From Poriferisphaera corsica (lineage in GTDB: Bacteria; Planctomycetota; Phycisphaerae; Phycisphaerales; Phycisphaeraceae), in NCBI RefSeq assembly GCF_007747445.1, contig NZ_CP036425.1, forward strand, positions 868,001-932,000: a DNA stretch of 64,000 nt, given 5' to 3'. Of the stretch, positions 17,075 through 26,775 are shown piece by piece (position 1 is the first letter of the stretch; every line of letters begins with the position of its first letter). The notes beneath the pieces are model-generated. The model ran no database searches. It was not told where the DNA came from and saw only the letters and a program-made list of their open reading frames with translations. Both the position numbers and the translations under genes were made by a program.

Positions 17075-17881
17075 TTAAGAAGGAAGTTGGTTGCCGTCAC
17101 CGTGTGTAAAGCGTTTGGTGAGTTCGATGCGGCTGGAAACTTTGAAGTGTTTGTAGATGTGGCGGATGTAGGTGCGGACAGTGTTCTCTGTAAGATTGAG
17201 AAGATGGGCGATACGTTTGGGTGTATAGCCTTCAATGATGAGTGTAAAGACAGTTTGTAAGCGAGGTGGAAGTGGAGCGGGTGGGGAGTTTGGCGTTTCA
17301 GATAGTTCGAACTGGTGAAGCCAATCGACTTCTGAGATCAGGATGTGATTAATAAGGCAATCACGATCGCTAAATGATGGCTTGGACTTTGAACGATGGA
17401 TACAACAGCTTGAGAATATAAATTGTTCTGGATTGATGGGATAGATTGAGATGAGCGAGTCTCCAAGATCTGTTCGGTAGAGATGTTTTTTGTATGCATC
17501 TGATTGCTCGAAAAGCGATTGTGAAACAAGCTGAGGTCTTCTACGGGTCCAATGTCTGTTTGAAGTGCTATGGTGAATAATTTGCTGGGTGACTTCATCT
17601 TTTGGTAATTCGTAATTGATCGCAGCAAATGCAGTAAAGATATCTTCAGGCATGTTGTATAGAACATCGTATGCAATTGGAATATTGTTAGGTTCGAATC
17701 GCATGACATTCCAGAGCCAATAGTCGGCGTCAACAAGATCACACAATCCTTGCATCAGCTTTCGTTTTTTAGCTTGAATGCTACCTTGCATCATAGCGAT
17801 TTTACTGAAAAGCTGAACGATGGCGCGTACATCTTTTTGATGTAAAGAAGGTGATGTTTGGACAGGCGTGATTGGTTTCAT
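17075..17881 (-). CDS. LuxR-type transcriptional regulator (paralogue 1)
   Basis: A 268-residue regulator. The C-terminal 60 residues (LPPRLQTVFTLIIEGYTPKR, IAHLLNLTENTVRTYIRHIY, KHFKVSSRIELTKRF) are a LuxR/GerE helix-turn-helix. The N-terminal 180 residues have no domain I recognise but are alike in the neighbouring paralogue (LVDADYWLWNVM, NMPEDIFTAF, YELP, HWTRRR), so they probably form a shared sensory domain. No phosphorylation-site pattern of a receiver domain is visible. It ends 30 bp before the start region of nothing obvious; the paralogue lies 31 bp upstream on the same strand, so both may share a transcript. Confidence 0.8.
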   Translation of the reverse strand: MKPITPVQTSPSLHQKDVRAIVQLFSKIAMMQGSIQAKKRKLMQGLCDLVDADYWLWNVMRFEPNNIPIAYDVLYNMPEDIFTAFAAINYELPKDEVTQQIIHHSTSNRHWTRRRPQLVSQSLFEQSDAYKKHLYRTDLGDSLISIYPINPEQFIFSSCCIHRSKSKPSFSDRDCLINHILISEVDWLHQFELSETPNSPPAPLPPRLQTVFTLIIEGYTPKRIAHLLNLTENTVRTYIRHIYKHFKVSSRIELTKRFTHGDGNQLPS

Positions 17882-17911
17882 AGCTGCTTAGATGTGAGTG
17901 CTTTTGGGGGT

Positions 17912-18721
17912 TCAAAGTGGGAGGTGGTTGCCGTCACCGTGGGTGAAGCGTTTGGTGAGTTCGATGCGGCCGGAAACGTCGTAGTGTTTATAGATTTGCC
18001 GTATGTATGTGCGGACGGTGTTTTCGGTGAGATTGAGATTGTGTGCAATACGTTTTGGTGTGAGGCCGTCCATTAGAAGCGCAAAAACGGTTTGTAAACG
18101 GGGTGGAAGTTGTGCGTGTTGTGGGTCTTCGGTATTGAGTAGATCAAGATTATGAAGCCAATCGATTTCAGAAGTGATGATGTGGTAAATGAGGCATTCA
18201 CGATCAGTGAAACAGGGTTTAGAAGTGGTTCGATGGATACTGCCACCGGAGACGAGCATGGGGTCGCTCTGAATTGGGTAGATGGAAATGATCGAATCGC
18301 CGATATTGGTTTGTGATAGGTATTTCGTACAAAGCTCAGTTGTCTTGAAAATTTCAGGAGGGACAAGATGAGTGCGTTTGCGAGTCCAGTGTTTGCCGGT
18401 AGCTGTGTGCGCAGCTATTTGCTGATTGATCTCGCTATTGGGCAGTTCATAGTTGCCTGCGACAAAAGCGGTAAATATGTCTTCGGGCATGTTGTGGATG
18501 CATGAGTAAGCATGAGGTGTTTGATTAACTTCAAAGCTCATCACATTCCAAATCCAGTAGTCTGCATCGACAATATTGCAGAGACCTTTCATAAGTGCTT
18601 GTTTTTTGTCGCTAATGTTGCCGGCCATAGTGGCAATTTGACTGAGTAGGCGCACAATTGTACGAACGTCCTGATGATGGAGTTGGTCAACGATTGGCGG
18701 GGGGGATGTGTTTACAGGCAT
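17912..18721 (-). CDS. LuxR-type transcriptional regulator (paralogue 2)
   Basis: A 269-residue tandem paralogue of the adjacent regulator, colinear over the full length: NIVDADYWIWNVM, HNMPEDIFTAFVAGNYELP and HWTRKR in the sensory half, then LPPRLQTVFALLMDGLTPKR and NLTENTVRTYIRQIYKHYDV in the HTH half. The shared C-terminal sequence ELTKRFTHGDGNxLP is identical apart from one residue. The start is placed at ATG 18721; the longer frame begins at a TTG. It probably arose by local duplication followed by divergence. Its targets are not evident, but the flanking genes are PEP-CTERM proteins and a carbonic anhydrase. Confidence 0.8.
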   Translation of the reverse strand: MPVNTSPPPIVDQLHHQDVRTIVRLLSQIATMAGNISDKKQALMKGLCNIVDADYWIWNVMSFEVNQTPHAYSCIHNMPEDIFTAFVAGNYELPNSEINQQIAAHTATGKHWTRKRTHLVPPEIFKTTELCTKYLSQTNIGDSIISIYPIQSDPMLVSGGSIHRTTSKPCFTDRECLIYHIITSEIDWLHNLDLLNTEDPQHAQLPPRLQTVFALLMDGLTPKRIAHNLNLTENTVRTYIRQIYKHYDVSGRIELTKRFTHGDGNHLPL

Positions 18722-18775
18722 GTGAGTGATTGTAAACAAAAATGTGGGAGAGATGAAGGGATCGGGGGTTAGCGT

Positions 18776-19342
18776 TTAGGAGGTTAGCTCACGGAGCTTG
18801 CCGGTGTTGACATCGAAAATGAAGCCGCGGATGTTGGTGGCTTTGGTGAGGTATGGATGGGCTTTAAGTTTGGCGAGTTGTGTGCGGATATTTTTGCGGA
18901 TGTTAGGGAATGCGTGAAACTTGGCAGGTACGCATGGTGCACACTTGTAGTCGTCTGCGAGTTGGGTTTTGAATTTGTCTTCGTTGAACTTGGAGAGAGC
19001 GCAATCAGTGTGCCCGATGATGAGGATGTTTTGAACTTCTCGGGTTTCGACGGCAAGGATAAGGGATCTGATGACGTCTTCGGTGACGATGTTGCCGGCA
19101 TTTCGGATGACGTATGCTTGGCCGTTTTGGAGGCCGAGCGCTTCTTCGATGGGGATTCGGCAATCCATGCAGGTGACAATTGCGGTATTGAGTGGGGGTG
19201 TGATTGCTTCTGACGGGGGGATGTTGTGCCGAGAATTTGCGTATGCACGGTTGTTTGCAAGTAGCTGATCAATTGGAGAAAGGACTCGCGGGGTTGATGT
19301 GCGAGAATTTTTGACGGGCTTATGCAACAGCTGGCGTGTCAT
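18776..19342 (-). CDS. Beta-carbonic anhydrase
   Basis: Interconverts CO2 and bicarbonate in the cytoplasm. The zinc ligands are Cys58 (TAIVTCMDCR, with the Asp60-Arg62 dyad), His111 and Cys114 (IIGHTDC). The pattern YVIRNAGNIVTEDVIRSL and the C-terminal RGFIFDVNTGKL are typical of the beta class. At 188 residues it is of the short type. The N-terminal 20 residues are basic and Ser/Thr rich without a clear export signal. It stands upstream of the LuxR pair on the same strand, about 55 bp away, so a shared transcript is possible. Confidence 0.9.
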   Translation of the reverse strand: MTRQLLHKPVKNSRTSTPRVLSPIDQLLANNRAYANSRHNIPPSEAITPPLNTAIVTCMDCRIPIEEALGLQNGQAYVIRNAGNIVTEDVIRSLILAVETREVQNILIIGHTDCALSKFNEDKFKTQLADDYKCAPCVPAKFHAFPNIRKNIRTQLAKLKAHPYLTKATNIRGFIFDVNTGKLRELTS

Positions 19343-19550
19343 GGCTATATTTTACTGGCGCATGAGTTACGAAACAATTTTGTGGATCATTGTATGGAAG
19401 AAATCCACGTTTAATCAGATTGAGGCAGGTTTTGATCCTCGTTTTGAAAATATAAAGAGTCTTTATATTTTGAGGATTTCGGATCGGGTAGTGGTTTGAT
19501 GTGGAAAATGGGTGGGCGAGTTTTGAGATTTATATCGAAAGCAGGGAGTA

Positions 19551-19580
19551 AAAAAGCTCAGGTTTTAGGCCTGAGCTTTT
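19551..19580 (-). terminator. Terminator after leuS
   Basis: AAAAGCTCAGG and CCTGAGCTTTT flank a short loop, 42 bp after the leuS stop, with T runs on both strands. Confidence 0.85.
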
Positions 19581-19621
19581 GTATACGTTGGCGTGAAAGT
19601 GGTTAACACTTCCGGTGGGGA

Positions 19622-22456
19622 TTAGTTGGCGACGATGTTGATGAGGCGTTTGGAGATGACGATGACTTTGCGGATGGTCTTGCCGGCGATGTGTTCGGCG
19701 ACGTTTTCATCAGCTTTGGCGGCTTCTTCGATAGCTGCGTTGTCAGCGTCTGCGGGGATTGTGATTTTCGCACGGAGCTTACCGTTGACCTGTACGGGCA
19801 TTTGGATGGTGTCTTCGACAAGCATCGCTTCGTCGTAGGTGGGCCAATCGGCTTTGATAACAGAGTCGGTGTTGCCGAGTTTCTGCCAAAGTTCTTCACT
19901 GATATGCGGTGCGAATGGTGCGAGCATGCGGACGATGGCGTCCGCGGCTTCGCGTGGCGTACGGTCGAGTTTGACCAGTTCGTTGTTGAGTTGAATCATG
20001 GCAGCGATGGCGACGTTGAAGGCCATACCTTCCATGGAGTCGGTGACGCGTTTGATTGTTTTGTGGATCAGTTTTTTGAGATCTTCGGAGGCAGGATCGT
20101 CGGTGATGAGGCATTCGCCGGTTTCTTCGTTGAAGAAGTTACGCCATAGACGCTGGAGGAAACGGTGGACGCCGACGATATCGCGGGTGTTCCAAGGCTT
20201 GGATTGATCGAGTGGGCCGAGATACATTTCGTAGAGACGGAGTGTGTCGCAGCCATATTGTTCACACATTTCATCGGGGGCAACAGAGTTCTTGAGCGAT
20301 TTGCCCATCTTGCCGTATTCGCGATTGACTTCTTCGTTGTTGTGGAAGTACTTGTCGTCTTTTTCGATGACTTCTTCAGCGGGGACATACATGCCACGCT
20401 GATCGGTGTATGCGTAGGCTTGGATGTAACCTTGGTTGAAGAGGCGGCCGAAAGGTTCGGGGGTTGAGACGTGGCCGAGGTCGAAGAGGACTTTGTGCCA
20501 GAAGCGAGAGTAGAGCAAATGGAGGACGGCGTGTTCAACGCCGCCGACGTAGATGTCGGCGCCGCCGCAAGCTGCTTGACCCGGCTTGCCTTGTGATTGC
20601 ATCCAGTATTGTTCGATTTCTTCGCTACAGAAACGGTCTTCGTTGTTTGGGTCGAGGTAGCGGAGGTAGTACCAGCATGAGCCGGCCCATTGCGGCATGG
20701 TGTTGAATTCACGTTGCCATTTTTGACCATCAAGCTCGACAAACTTCCATGCGTCAGAAGCGTTGCCAAGTGGTGGGCGAGGTGGCGCGTTGGGATCGTC
20801 AGATGAGACCGGCTTAAAGTCGTCCATGTGTGGATGTTCGACCGGGAGCATTTCTTCGGGTAATGCGCGGATTTCGCCGGCGTTTGATTCTTCCGCACCG
20901 TGAAGGATGGGGAACGGTTCACCCCAGTATCGTTGCCGTGAGAAGAGCCAATCTCGGAGCTTGTAGTTGGTCGTGCCTGAACCGAGTTGACGTTGTTCGA
21001 GCCATTGAATGATGGTGTGCTTGGCTTCTTTGACTTCGAGGCCGTTGAGTGTGATTTCTTCGTTTTCAGAATTCAAGCCCACGCCATTGCCGGTCCATGC
21101 GGCATCGGCAATGTCATGATCTTCAGGTGAAGAAATGACTTCGATAATGGGCAGCTCGAATTTTTTCGCGAATTCGTAGTCTCGTTCATCATGAGCCGGG
21201 ACAGCCATGATGGCGCCTGTGCCGTAACCCATCATGACGTAGTCAGCGATCCACACCGGAATCTTTTGGTCATTGACTGGGTTCAGTGCATATGAACCGG
21301 TAAAGACGCCAGTTTTTTCTTTGGTGTCGTTTTGACGATCGATGTCGGTTTTTGAGGCAGCTTCTTTTTTATAGGCTTCTACAGCTGTTTTTTGTTCGTC
21401 TGTTGCTAAGCGATCAACAAGTGGATGCTCTGGCGCGAGAACCATGTAGGTTGCGCCAAAGAGTGTGTCGGGGCGAGTTGTGAAGACCGTGATTTCTTCG
21501 TCAGCTTCTTCTGCTGTGCCGTAAGCGAGCGGGAAGTGGACTTCCGCGCCTTCGGATTTACCAATCCAGTTACGCTGTAGGAGTTTGACGGGCTCGGGCC
21601 AATCGACCATATCTAAGTCATTGATAAGGCGTTCACAGTATGCTGTAATGCGGAGCATCCACTGCTTGAGTGGGCGTTTGTAAACGGGATGGTTGCCACG
21701 GTCTGACTTACCATCGTTGGTGACTTCTTCGTTGGCGAGCACAGTTCCCAGTGCAGGGCACCAGTTGACGGGCACTTCATCGAGGAACGCGAGGCGATAT
21801 TCAGCAAGCAGGTTTTGCTGTTGCTCGGCATCAAGTTCGTACCATTTGCGTGTGCCGATCGGATCGCCGCCGATAGCTGCCATGCCACCTTGCATGCCGA
21901 CGGGGACGAGGTTGCCGTCAAGATCGACTTCGAGTTCGCCTGACTCGAGCTTGCCGATCAGATGAGAGATCGGGCGGGCTTTGCCGGTGGATTCATCGAA
22001 ATATGAGTTGAAGAGCTGAAGAAAGATCCACTGAGTCCATTTGTAGAATGCAACGTCAGTCGTGGCGACGGAGCGATCCGTGTCATGTCCAAGGCCGAGG
22101 ATTTTGAGCTGGCGACGGATGTTGTCGATGTTTTTTTCGGTGGTTTCACGCGGATGTACGCCGGTTTCGACAGCGTATTGCTCAGCGGGCAAACCAAAGG
22201 CATCAAAGCCCATCGTGTGAAGGACATTGTGTCCGGTGGCACGCTTATACCGGGCGACGATATCGGTGGCGATGTAGCCGAGGGGGTGGCCGACGTGAAG
22301 GCCAACACCTGAGGGGTATGGGAACATATCGAGGGCGTAGAACTTCGGCTTTGAAGCGTCGAAATCAGATTCGCCAGGGTTTGGCATTTTGTAGGTCTGG
22401 TTCTCTGCCCAGGTCTGCTGCCAACGTGATTCAATGTCGATAAAGTCGTATTTCAT
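19622..22456 (-). CDS. leuS: Leucyl-tRNA synthetase
   Basis: Charges tRNA-Leu with leucine. The class I HIGH signature appears as PYPSGVGLHVGHPLGY near residue 50, and KMSKS as MGKSLKNSVAPDEM near 715. The editing (CP1) domain is present between (TVFTTRPDTLFGATYMVLAP, GTGAIMAVPAHDERD). After the catalytic core come the anticodon-binding helices and the C-terminal domain with MPVQVNGKLRAKI. The 944 residues are slightly longer than bacterial average because of an insertion around residues 125-210. It ends before a strong terminator and starts 162 bp from the FkbM gene on the same strand. Confidence 0.97.
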   Translation of the reverse strand: MKYDFIDIESRWQQTWAENQTYKMPNPGESDFDASKPKFYALDMFPYPSGVGLHVGHPLGYIATDIVARYKRATGHNVLHTMGFDAFGLPAEQYAVETGVHPRETTEKNIDNIRRQLKILGLGHDTDRSVATTDVAFYKWTQWIFLQLFNSYFDESTGKARPISHLIGKLESGELEVDLDGNLVPVGMQGGMAAIGGDPIGTRKWYELDAEQQQNLLAEYRLAFLDEVPVNWCPALGTVLANEEVTNDGKSDRGNHPVYKRPLKQWMLRITAYCERLINDLDMVDWPEPVKLLQRNWIGKSEGAEVHFPLAYGTAEEADEEITVFTTRPDTLFGATYMVLAPEHPLVDRLATDEQKTAVEAYKKEAASKTDIDRQNDTKEKTGVFTGSYALNPVNDQKIPVWIADYVMMGYGTGAIMAVPAHDERDYEFAKKFELPIIEVISSPEDHDIADAAWTGNGVGLNSENEEITLNGLEVKEAKHTIIQWLEQRQLGSGTTNYKLRDWLFSRQRYWGEPFPILHGAEESNAGEIRALPEEMLPVEHPHMDDFKPVSSDDPNAPPRPPLGNASDAWKFVELDGQKWQREFNTMPQWAGSCWYYLRYLDPNNEDRFCSEEIEQYWMQSQGKPGQAACGGADIYVGGVEHAVLHLLYSRFWHKVLFDLGHVSTPEPFGRLFNQGYIQAYAYTDQRGMYVPAEEVIEKDDKYFHNNEEVNREYGKMGKSLKNSVAPDEMCEQYGCDTLRLYEMYLGPLDQSKPWNTRDIVGVHRFLQRLWRNFFNEETGECLITDDPASEDLKKLIHKTIKRVTDSMEGMAFNVAIAAMIQLNNELVKLDRTPREAADAIVRMLAPFAPHISEELWQKLGNTDSVIKADWPTYDEAMLVEDTIQMPVQVNGKLRAKITIPADADNAAIEEAAKADENVAEHIAGKTIRKVIVISKRLINIVAN

Positions 22457-22618
22457 GGTGTAACGCCAGTGTGAAACAGGTTGTGGGGCAGGGTGCTCCG
22501 AAGAACGCTTGCCGTTGGGTGCCTATGAATAAGACTGCATTTTACTAAATAGTAGGGTATGCTGCCTGTTGGCGCGATCAGGCGCAGATTTGCTGTAATT
22601 GTGAGTTGAAAACGCAGG

Positions 22619-23593
22619 TCAGGCCGCAGCAAGCATAGGGGCGGGGCAATGAATGTGCTCCGCAATACGGCTTCGGCTCTGGTGGTCCTCCGCATGAATC
22701 CAGCAGACGTCATTCGTCACATCGCTTGAATATTCTGAAGTGGGCGAAAGCCGTAATTCGATCGGCTGCCAGCGTTTGTTGTGTGTACTGATGATGTGTG
22801 CTTGGTAGCCAAGATTCGACAGCAAATCAAAAAGCTCAGCCGCGGAACTGCCCGCTCGCTTGAGACAGCAAGGATTCATTTCAGTGATCAACACCGGGCG
22901 ATCATGAGTCAACGTGTCGGTGAATCCTCTTAGAGCTTGAGTTTCGTGTCCTTCAATATCCATCTTGATCAATTTGATTGGCTTGTGTTGATCAGTCAGA
23001 GATTGAATAAATTCATCACCGCGGATGGTTGCAATTTGTTCGGACTGCGTGAAGGTTTGCTGATCCTGTTCTGAGAGCTCGCTAAGTGTGCTATAGCCCG
23101 CATGTGAAGGGACGATCTTCAGCTCGGCTTCACCTGTTGCATTGCTGAAAGCTAGCGCGTGCAATTGTACATTTTCGATCCGATTTTTATGGAGTTGCCT
23201 CTGAATGCGCGAGCAGCAGTCGGAGTTAGGTTCGATCGCATAGACGCGTCCGTTGGGGCCGACGAGGTGAGATGATAGCAACGTCAGCATGCCAACATTT
23301 GCTCCCACATCAATCATGTGATCACCGGGTTGGATTAGTTTTTTCAGTACTAATTGAACGCCAGCTTCATAGAACTGTCCATGAAAATAGGTATAGCGAT
23401 CCATCCAGTCGCTGAGATGGCATTCCATAAGATAGCCATGATGCTTGCCTTTAACCCAACGGGTGGGCGCATTTTGCCAGAGGTGTTGCTTTGCGTTGCC
23501 GTTGCCCACGACATATTTGAAAAGGCGATCAGAGCCCGGACAATCATTCCGGGTGAATGGCGTGACGAGTGATGCAAGAAATGGCAGCAGCAT
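22619..23593 (-). CDS. FkbM-family methyltransferase
   Basis: An S-adenosylmethionine-dependent methyltransferase of 324 residues. Motif I is HMIDVGANVGMLTLL (about residues 95-110), followed by VYAIEPNSDCCSRIQRQL with the acidic residue that binds the ribose. A second conserved segment is IKLIKMDIEGHETQALRGF, typical of FkbM proteins. The family often methylates sugar hydroxyls of polysaccharides or glycolipids. The neighbours (leuS, a PagL-like outer-membrane protein) give no firm substrate. The start at 23593 is ATG. Confidence 0.85.
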   Translation of the reverse strand: MLLPFLASLVTPFTRNDCPGSDRLFKYVVGNGNAKQHLWQNAPTRWVKGKHHGYLMECHLSDWMDRYTYFHGQFYEAGVQLVLKKLIQPGDHMIDVGANVGMLTLLSSHLVGPNGRVYAIEPNSDCCSRIQRQLHKNRIENVQLHALAFSNATGEAELKIVPSHAGYSTLSELSEQDQQTFTQSEQIATIRGDEFIQSLTDQHKPIKLIKMDIEGHETQALRGFTDTLTHDRPVLITEMNPCCLKRAGSSAAELFDLLSNLGYQAHIISTHNKRWQPIELRLSPTSEYSSDVTNDVCWIHAEDHQSRSRIAEHIHCPAPMLAAA

Positions 23594-23766
23594 ATGAGCC
23601 TCATGGATTGTTGTGTTTCACGACAAAGCAGGCCTAAATACGGGCCTTTCAATCCATACAATCGGTGTAATCGGACTCGATCTTGCTTGAGATTGCAAAA
23701 ACAAGCATAGAAATGTCGAAAATTTCGTGTACTAATCGTGCAAATGGGGGTTGGATGATGACATTT

Positions 23767-24426
23767 TTAGAAATTCAACATCAGGCCCAGATACAGCTGT
23801 GCGCCATCGAGGCCGTCATTGACATCCGAGGTGCCTGCATTTGAGATGTGAATATAACGAGCGCCGCCCATGATTCTGAGGTTGTCTGTTGTGGGGACTT
23901 TAACGGTCCCGCCGAATCCGACGAGGAGCCGAAAGTCGTGATGTGAATCAGATGGAAAGTCGGTGTCAGCAAGTTGAAACCCCGCTCCGCCATCGAAGTA
24001 GACGGAGAAGGTGTCGTTGTTATCAATACCAAAGAAGTGCCAGCGAAAGAGCAGATCGAATCCGCCGACAACGCCCGTACCTTCGTAGGGCGTGAAATTA
24101 TTTTTCACATAGCCAACAAGCGGTTCGAAATTGATCGAGAGACCATCAACGAAGTAGTAGCCAAAGCCAAAATGTCCGGTGTACTCGAAGCCGTGATCTG
24201 GATCACCAACGATCGCCGAACCATAAAACTGTGCCGTCCAGGATCCTTCTGCGAACGGGTCGTCAGAACGGTCTCCGTTATCGGCCGGCTTGGCCAGAGC
24301 ACGTATATAATCCATGCTGAATGGTTTGGTTTCTTGGTTATCGTCCAACCGGAATGATTGAGCATGAACTCCAGAACTAACCAACAACACCGCAAAACAG
24401 ATGAAAGCGTGTACAAGCTGTGACAT
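23767..24426 (-). CDS. PagL-like outer-membrane beta-barrel protein
   Basis: An exported 219-residue protein with a signal peptide (MSQLVHAFICFAVLLVSSGV, cleavage near HAQ). The mature part is made of alternating aromatic/hydrophobic strands and ends in LYLGLMLNF, an outer-membrane barrel ending. Near the C-terminus is ARYIHISNAG, which resembles the His-x-Ser active-site segment of lipid A 3-O-deacylase PagL; that family is an acyloxyacyl hydrolase of the outer membrane. The catalytic assignment is inference from this short segment. ATG 24426 has GGAG about eight bases upstream; a TTG at 24450 would only add eight residues. Confidence 0.65.
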   Translation of the reverse strand: MSQLVHAFICFAVLLVSSGVHAQSFRLDDNQETKPFSMDYIRALAKPADNGDRSDDPFAEGSWTAQFYGSAIVGDPDHGFEYTGHFGFGYYFVDGLSINFEPLVGYVKNNFTPYEGTGVVGGFDLLFRWHFFGIDNNDTFSVYFDGGAGFQLADTDFPSDSHHDFRLLVGFGGTVKVPTTDNLRIMGGARYIHISNAGTSDVNDGLDGAQLYLGLMLNF

Positions 24427-24900
24427 TGAAAATAATCTCCAAAGGCACAAATACTAAGCAAGCGAAAATTATTTCACATACCGCATTGTGATGTTCAGTT
24501 CTATCGGGCAAATTGTGAAATCAGAATGAGTAAATCATGGGGTGATCACATCAGACTAATTGGTCCACAATTTCCGCGATTATCTGGATTATGCTCCTGT
24601 AAAATAAAAATGCAATAGCGGGCGGGAGGGGTTGCTGATTGTGCAAAATCAGGGCACAATAAACATAGTCATTGGCGGCGTGAAAACCTCGATGAAAAAG
24701 CTTTTTTTAGCGGTTTTCTTATGTAAATGCCTCGTTTTATCGGGGTGTTTGAACCGATTACACATATATCCAAGATGAAGTGATGACGTGATGGGGACTG
24801 TGGGTTGATCACTTTAGCGGGCTTACTGCATACGATGTTGATGTGGTGGCACGTTGATAGTTCTCTGAAATCTCGTTGAAGAACGACTGGAAATTAAGCA
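24427..24900. other. Intergenic region at a GC-skew flip
   Basis: This lies between divergent genes. Base composition switches here from G-rich to C-rich on the + strand. Apart from a possible very small lipoprotein-like frame at 24692-24778 nothing specific is seen. Confidence 0.4.
24692..24778 (+). CDS. Possible 28-residue lipoprotein-like peptide
   Basis: The frame begins MKKLFLAVFLCKCLVLSGC and stops nine residues later. This is a basic start, a hydrophobic core and an LSGC lipobox, similar in size and design to entericidin-type peptides. There is no clear ribosome-binding site, so it may be chance. Confidence 0.25.
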   Translation: MKKLFLAVFLCKCLVLSGCLNRLHIYPR

Positions 24901-26454
24901 ATGACAGATGCGAGCATCAAGCAAGAAGGCAAGAAAATTAACCTCATCGACACCTCCATGCGTGACGGGCACCAAAGTCTTTTGGCCACACGTATGAGCA
25001 CAGAGCAGATCATGCGCGTGCTGCCCCTCGTCGCGCCGATGGGTTATTCAATTCTAGAACTATGGGGCGGAGCCACACTCGACTCCGCGTTACGCTTTAC
25101 TGGTGACAATCCTTTTGATCGGCTCGAGCAGATGCGCGAAGTCTGTGACGAAGTCGAAAACAAGACCGGCCAGCACATCCAGATCCGTTCACTCTGTCGT
25201 GGCCAAAACCTCTTTGGTTACAACCCATATCCCGATAACGTTGTCTGCGAGTTTCTTAAAGAAGCCGTCCGTTCCGGCTCCGACCGTATGCGATGTTTCG
25301 ACGCACTCAACGATCATCGCAATCTCATCACCGCCATCATGGCCACCAAAACGTTCGACGGTCACGCCGAAGCCGCCATGTCCTACACCGTCTCGCCTGT
25401 TCACGACAATGAGCACTTCATTAACTTCGCTCGCCGCTGTATGGATGCCGGTGCCGACTCGCTTGCCATCAAAGATATGGCTGGCCTTCTCCATCCTTCT
25501 GATTCTTTCGCACTTGTCGAAGGTCTCAAATCAGAATTTCCGAACACAGAACTTTCGCTTCACTCACACTGCACCTGTGGCCTCGCTATCGCCTCCTACG
25601 TCGCAGCTATGATTGCCGGTGTCGATAACCTCGACACAGCCTATGGCCCAATGGCAGGCGGAACCTCACAGCCACCCACCGAGCTTATCGGTTTCTTCGC
25701 CAAAGAACTCGGCCTCGAACTTAATGCAGATCTCTCAAATGCACCAGAGATCGACGCCGAGCTTCGCCAGATCCGTAAGGAACTCGAAAAAGTCGACAAA
25801 GATCCTGCCCACTTCGGTAACCCTTGGCCAGCCCAGCCGACCGAAGAGATGCGTGCCAAGATCAAGCAAGCCATTGATCATCTCCGCAAGAAGGACCATG
25901 ATTCCTGCGATAAAGCGATCGAAATCATCGAAGAAATCATGGTCGCGCAAGGATATCCTGCCTCCGATCGTAAACAACTCGAATCACAAATCCCCGGTGG
26001 CATGTATTCCAATCTTTACAACCAACTTAAAGAGCAAGGCAAACTTGATCTGCTCGATAAGATCCTCGAAGAAGTTCCCAAAGTTCGTAAGGCCGCCGGC
26101 TATCTTCCGCTTGTCACGCCAACCTCACAGATCGTTGGCACCCAAGCTACATTCAACATCATGCAAGGCAAGCCATACGCGTTCGTCAGTGAACCATTCC
26201 GCGATGTCATGATGGGCAAGTACGGCAAGCTTCCTGGCCCCGTCGATCCCGATGTCCTCGAAATTGTTTCTCGTGGAGAGAAACCGCAATCCGGCCGCCC
26301 CGCCGATTTTGTTGAAGATATCGACCTTGAAAAAATCTATTCACAAGATAGTGATCATCTCATCCAGTCGCAACGGGATCTGCTCCTCATGATCCTCTTC
26401 CCGATGCCAGCCAAGCAGTTTCTTTCAAAAGAACGTGAAGCAGCCGGCGCATAA
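24901..26454 (+). CDS. Biotin-dependent carboxyltransferase subunit (5S / OadA / PycB type)
   Basis: Transfers carboxyl between biotin and a 2-oxoacid such as pyruvate. It opens with the metal-site motif DTSMRDGHQSLLATRM, has LWGGATLDSALRF, the carboxylated-lysine segment LAIKDMAGLL, and the metal ligands in LSLHSHCTCG. The second half carries QIPGGMYSNL and LPLVTPTSQIVGTQ, both conserved in transcarboxylase 5S and oxaloacetate decarboxylase alpha. The 517 residues end without a biotinyl MKM domain, so the biotin carrier must be a separate protein. No carrier or biotin carboxylase gene lies nearby. A terminator follows. Confidence 0.88.
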   Translation: MTDASIKQEGKKINLIDTSMRDGHQSLLATRMSTEQIMRVLPLVAPMGYSILELWGGATLDSALRFTGDNPFDRLEQMREVCDEVENKTGQHIQIRSLCRGQNLFGYNPYPDNVVCEFLKEAVRSGSDRMRCFDALNDHRNLITAIMATKTFDGHAEAAMSYTVSPVHDNEHFINFARRCMDAGADSLAIKDMAGLLHPSDSFALVEGLKSEFPNTELSLHSHCTCGLAIASYVAAMIAGVDNLDTAYGPMAGGTSQPPTELIGFFAKELGLELNADLSNAPEIDAELRQIRKELEKVDKDPAHFGNPWPAQPTEEMRAKIKQAIDHLRKKDHDSCDKAIEIIEEIMVAQGYPASDRKQLESQIPGGMYSNLYNQLKEQGKLDLLDKILEEVPKVRKAAGYLPLVTPTSQIVGTQATFNIMQGKPYAFVSEPFRDVMMGKYGKLPGPVDPDVLEIVSRGEKPQSGRPADFVEDIDLEKIYSQDSDHLIQSQRDLLLMILFPMPAKQFLSKEREAAGA

Positions 26455-26775
26455 ATAAGTCGATCTCAATTAAACCAAATCAAGCCTCGCAGATAGCGGG
26501 GTTTTTTTATTCGATAAAACCAGAAGTCCAATAATAACGCTCGCGAAATCTACCAAAAAGATCCACATAAATGACACCGAATCACAAACTCATCATTTAT
26601 AGGCCCCGGCAATAACAAACGTCGATATAACAATATCTATAAGAAGGTTGCGGTTGTATTTTTGTCCCTTCTTATTAACACCATTGTTAGGTTGTATTCA
26701 TCTCACAACTCATCTCAGATGTGTAGCTAGCAGTTACTCAGTTCATAGCTTGATATTGCGTCTGTTATATAGGTT
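26455..26775. other. Intergenic region with terminator
   Basis: After the terminator at 26485-26508 the region is AT-rich and shows no gene or clear promoter. Confidence 0.4.
26485..26508 (+). terminator. Terminator after carboxyltransferase gene
   Basis: CCTCGC, a five-base loop, GCGGGG and a run of seven T, 30 bp after the stop codon. Confidence 0.8.
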
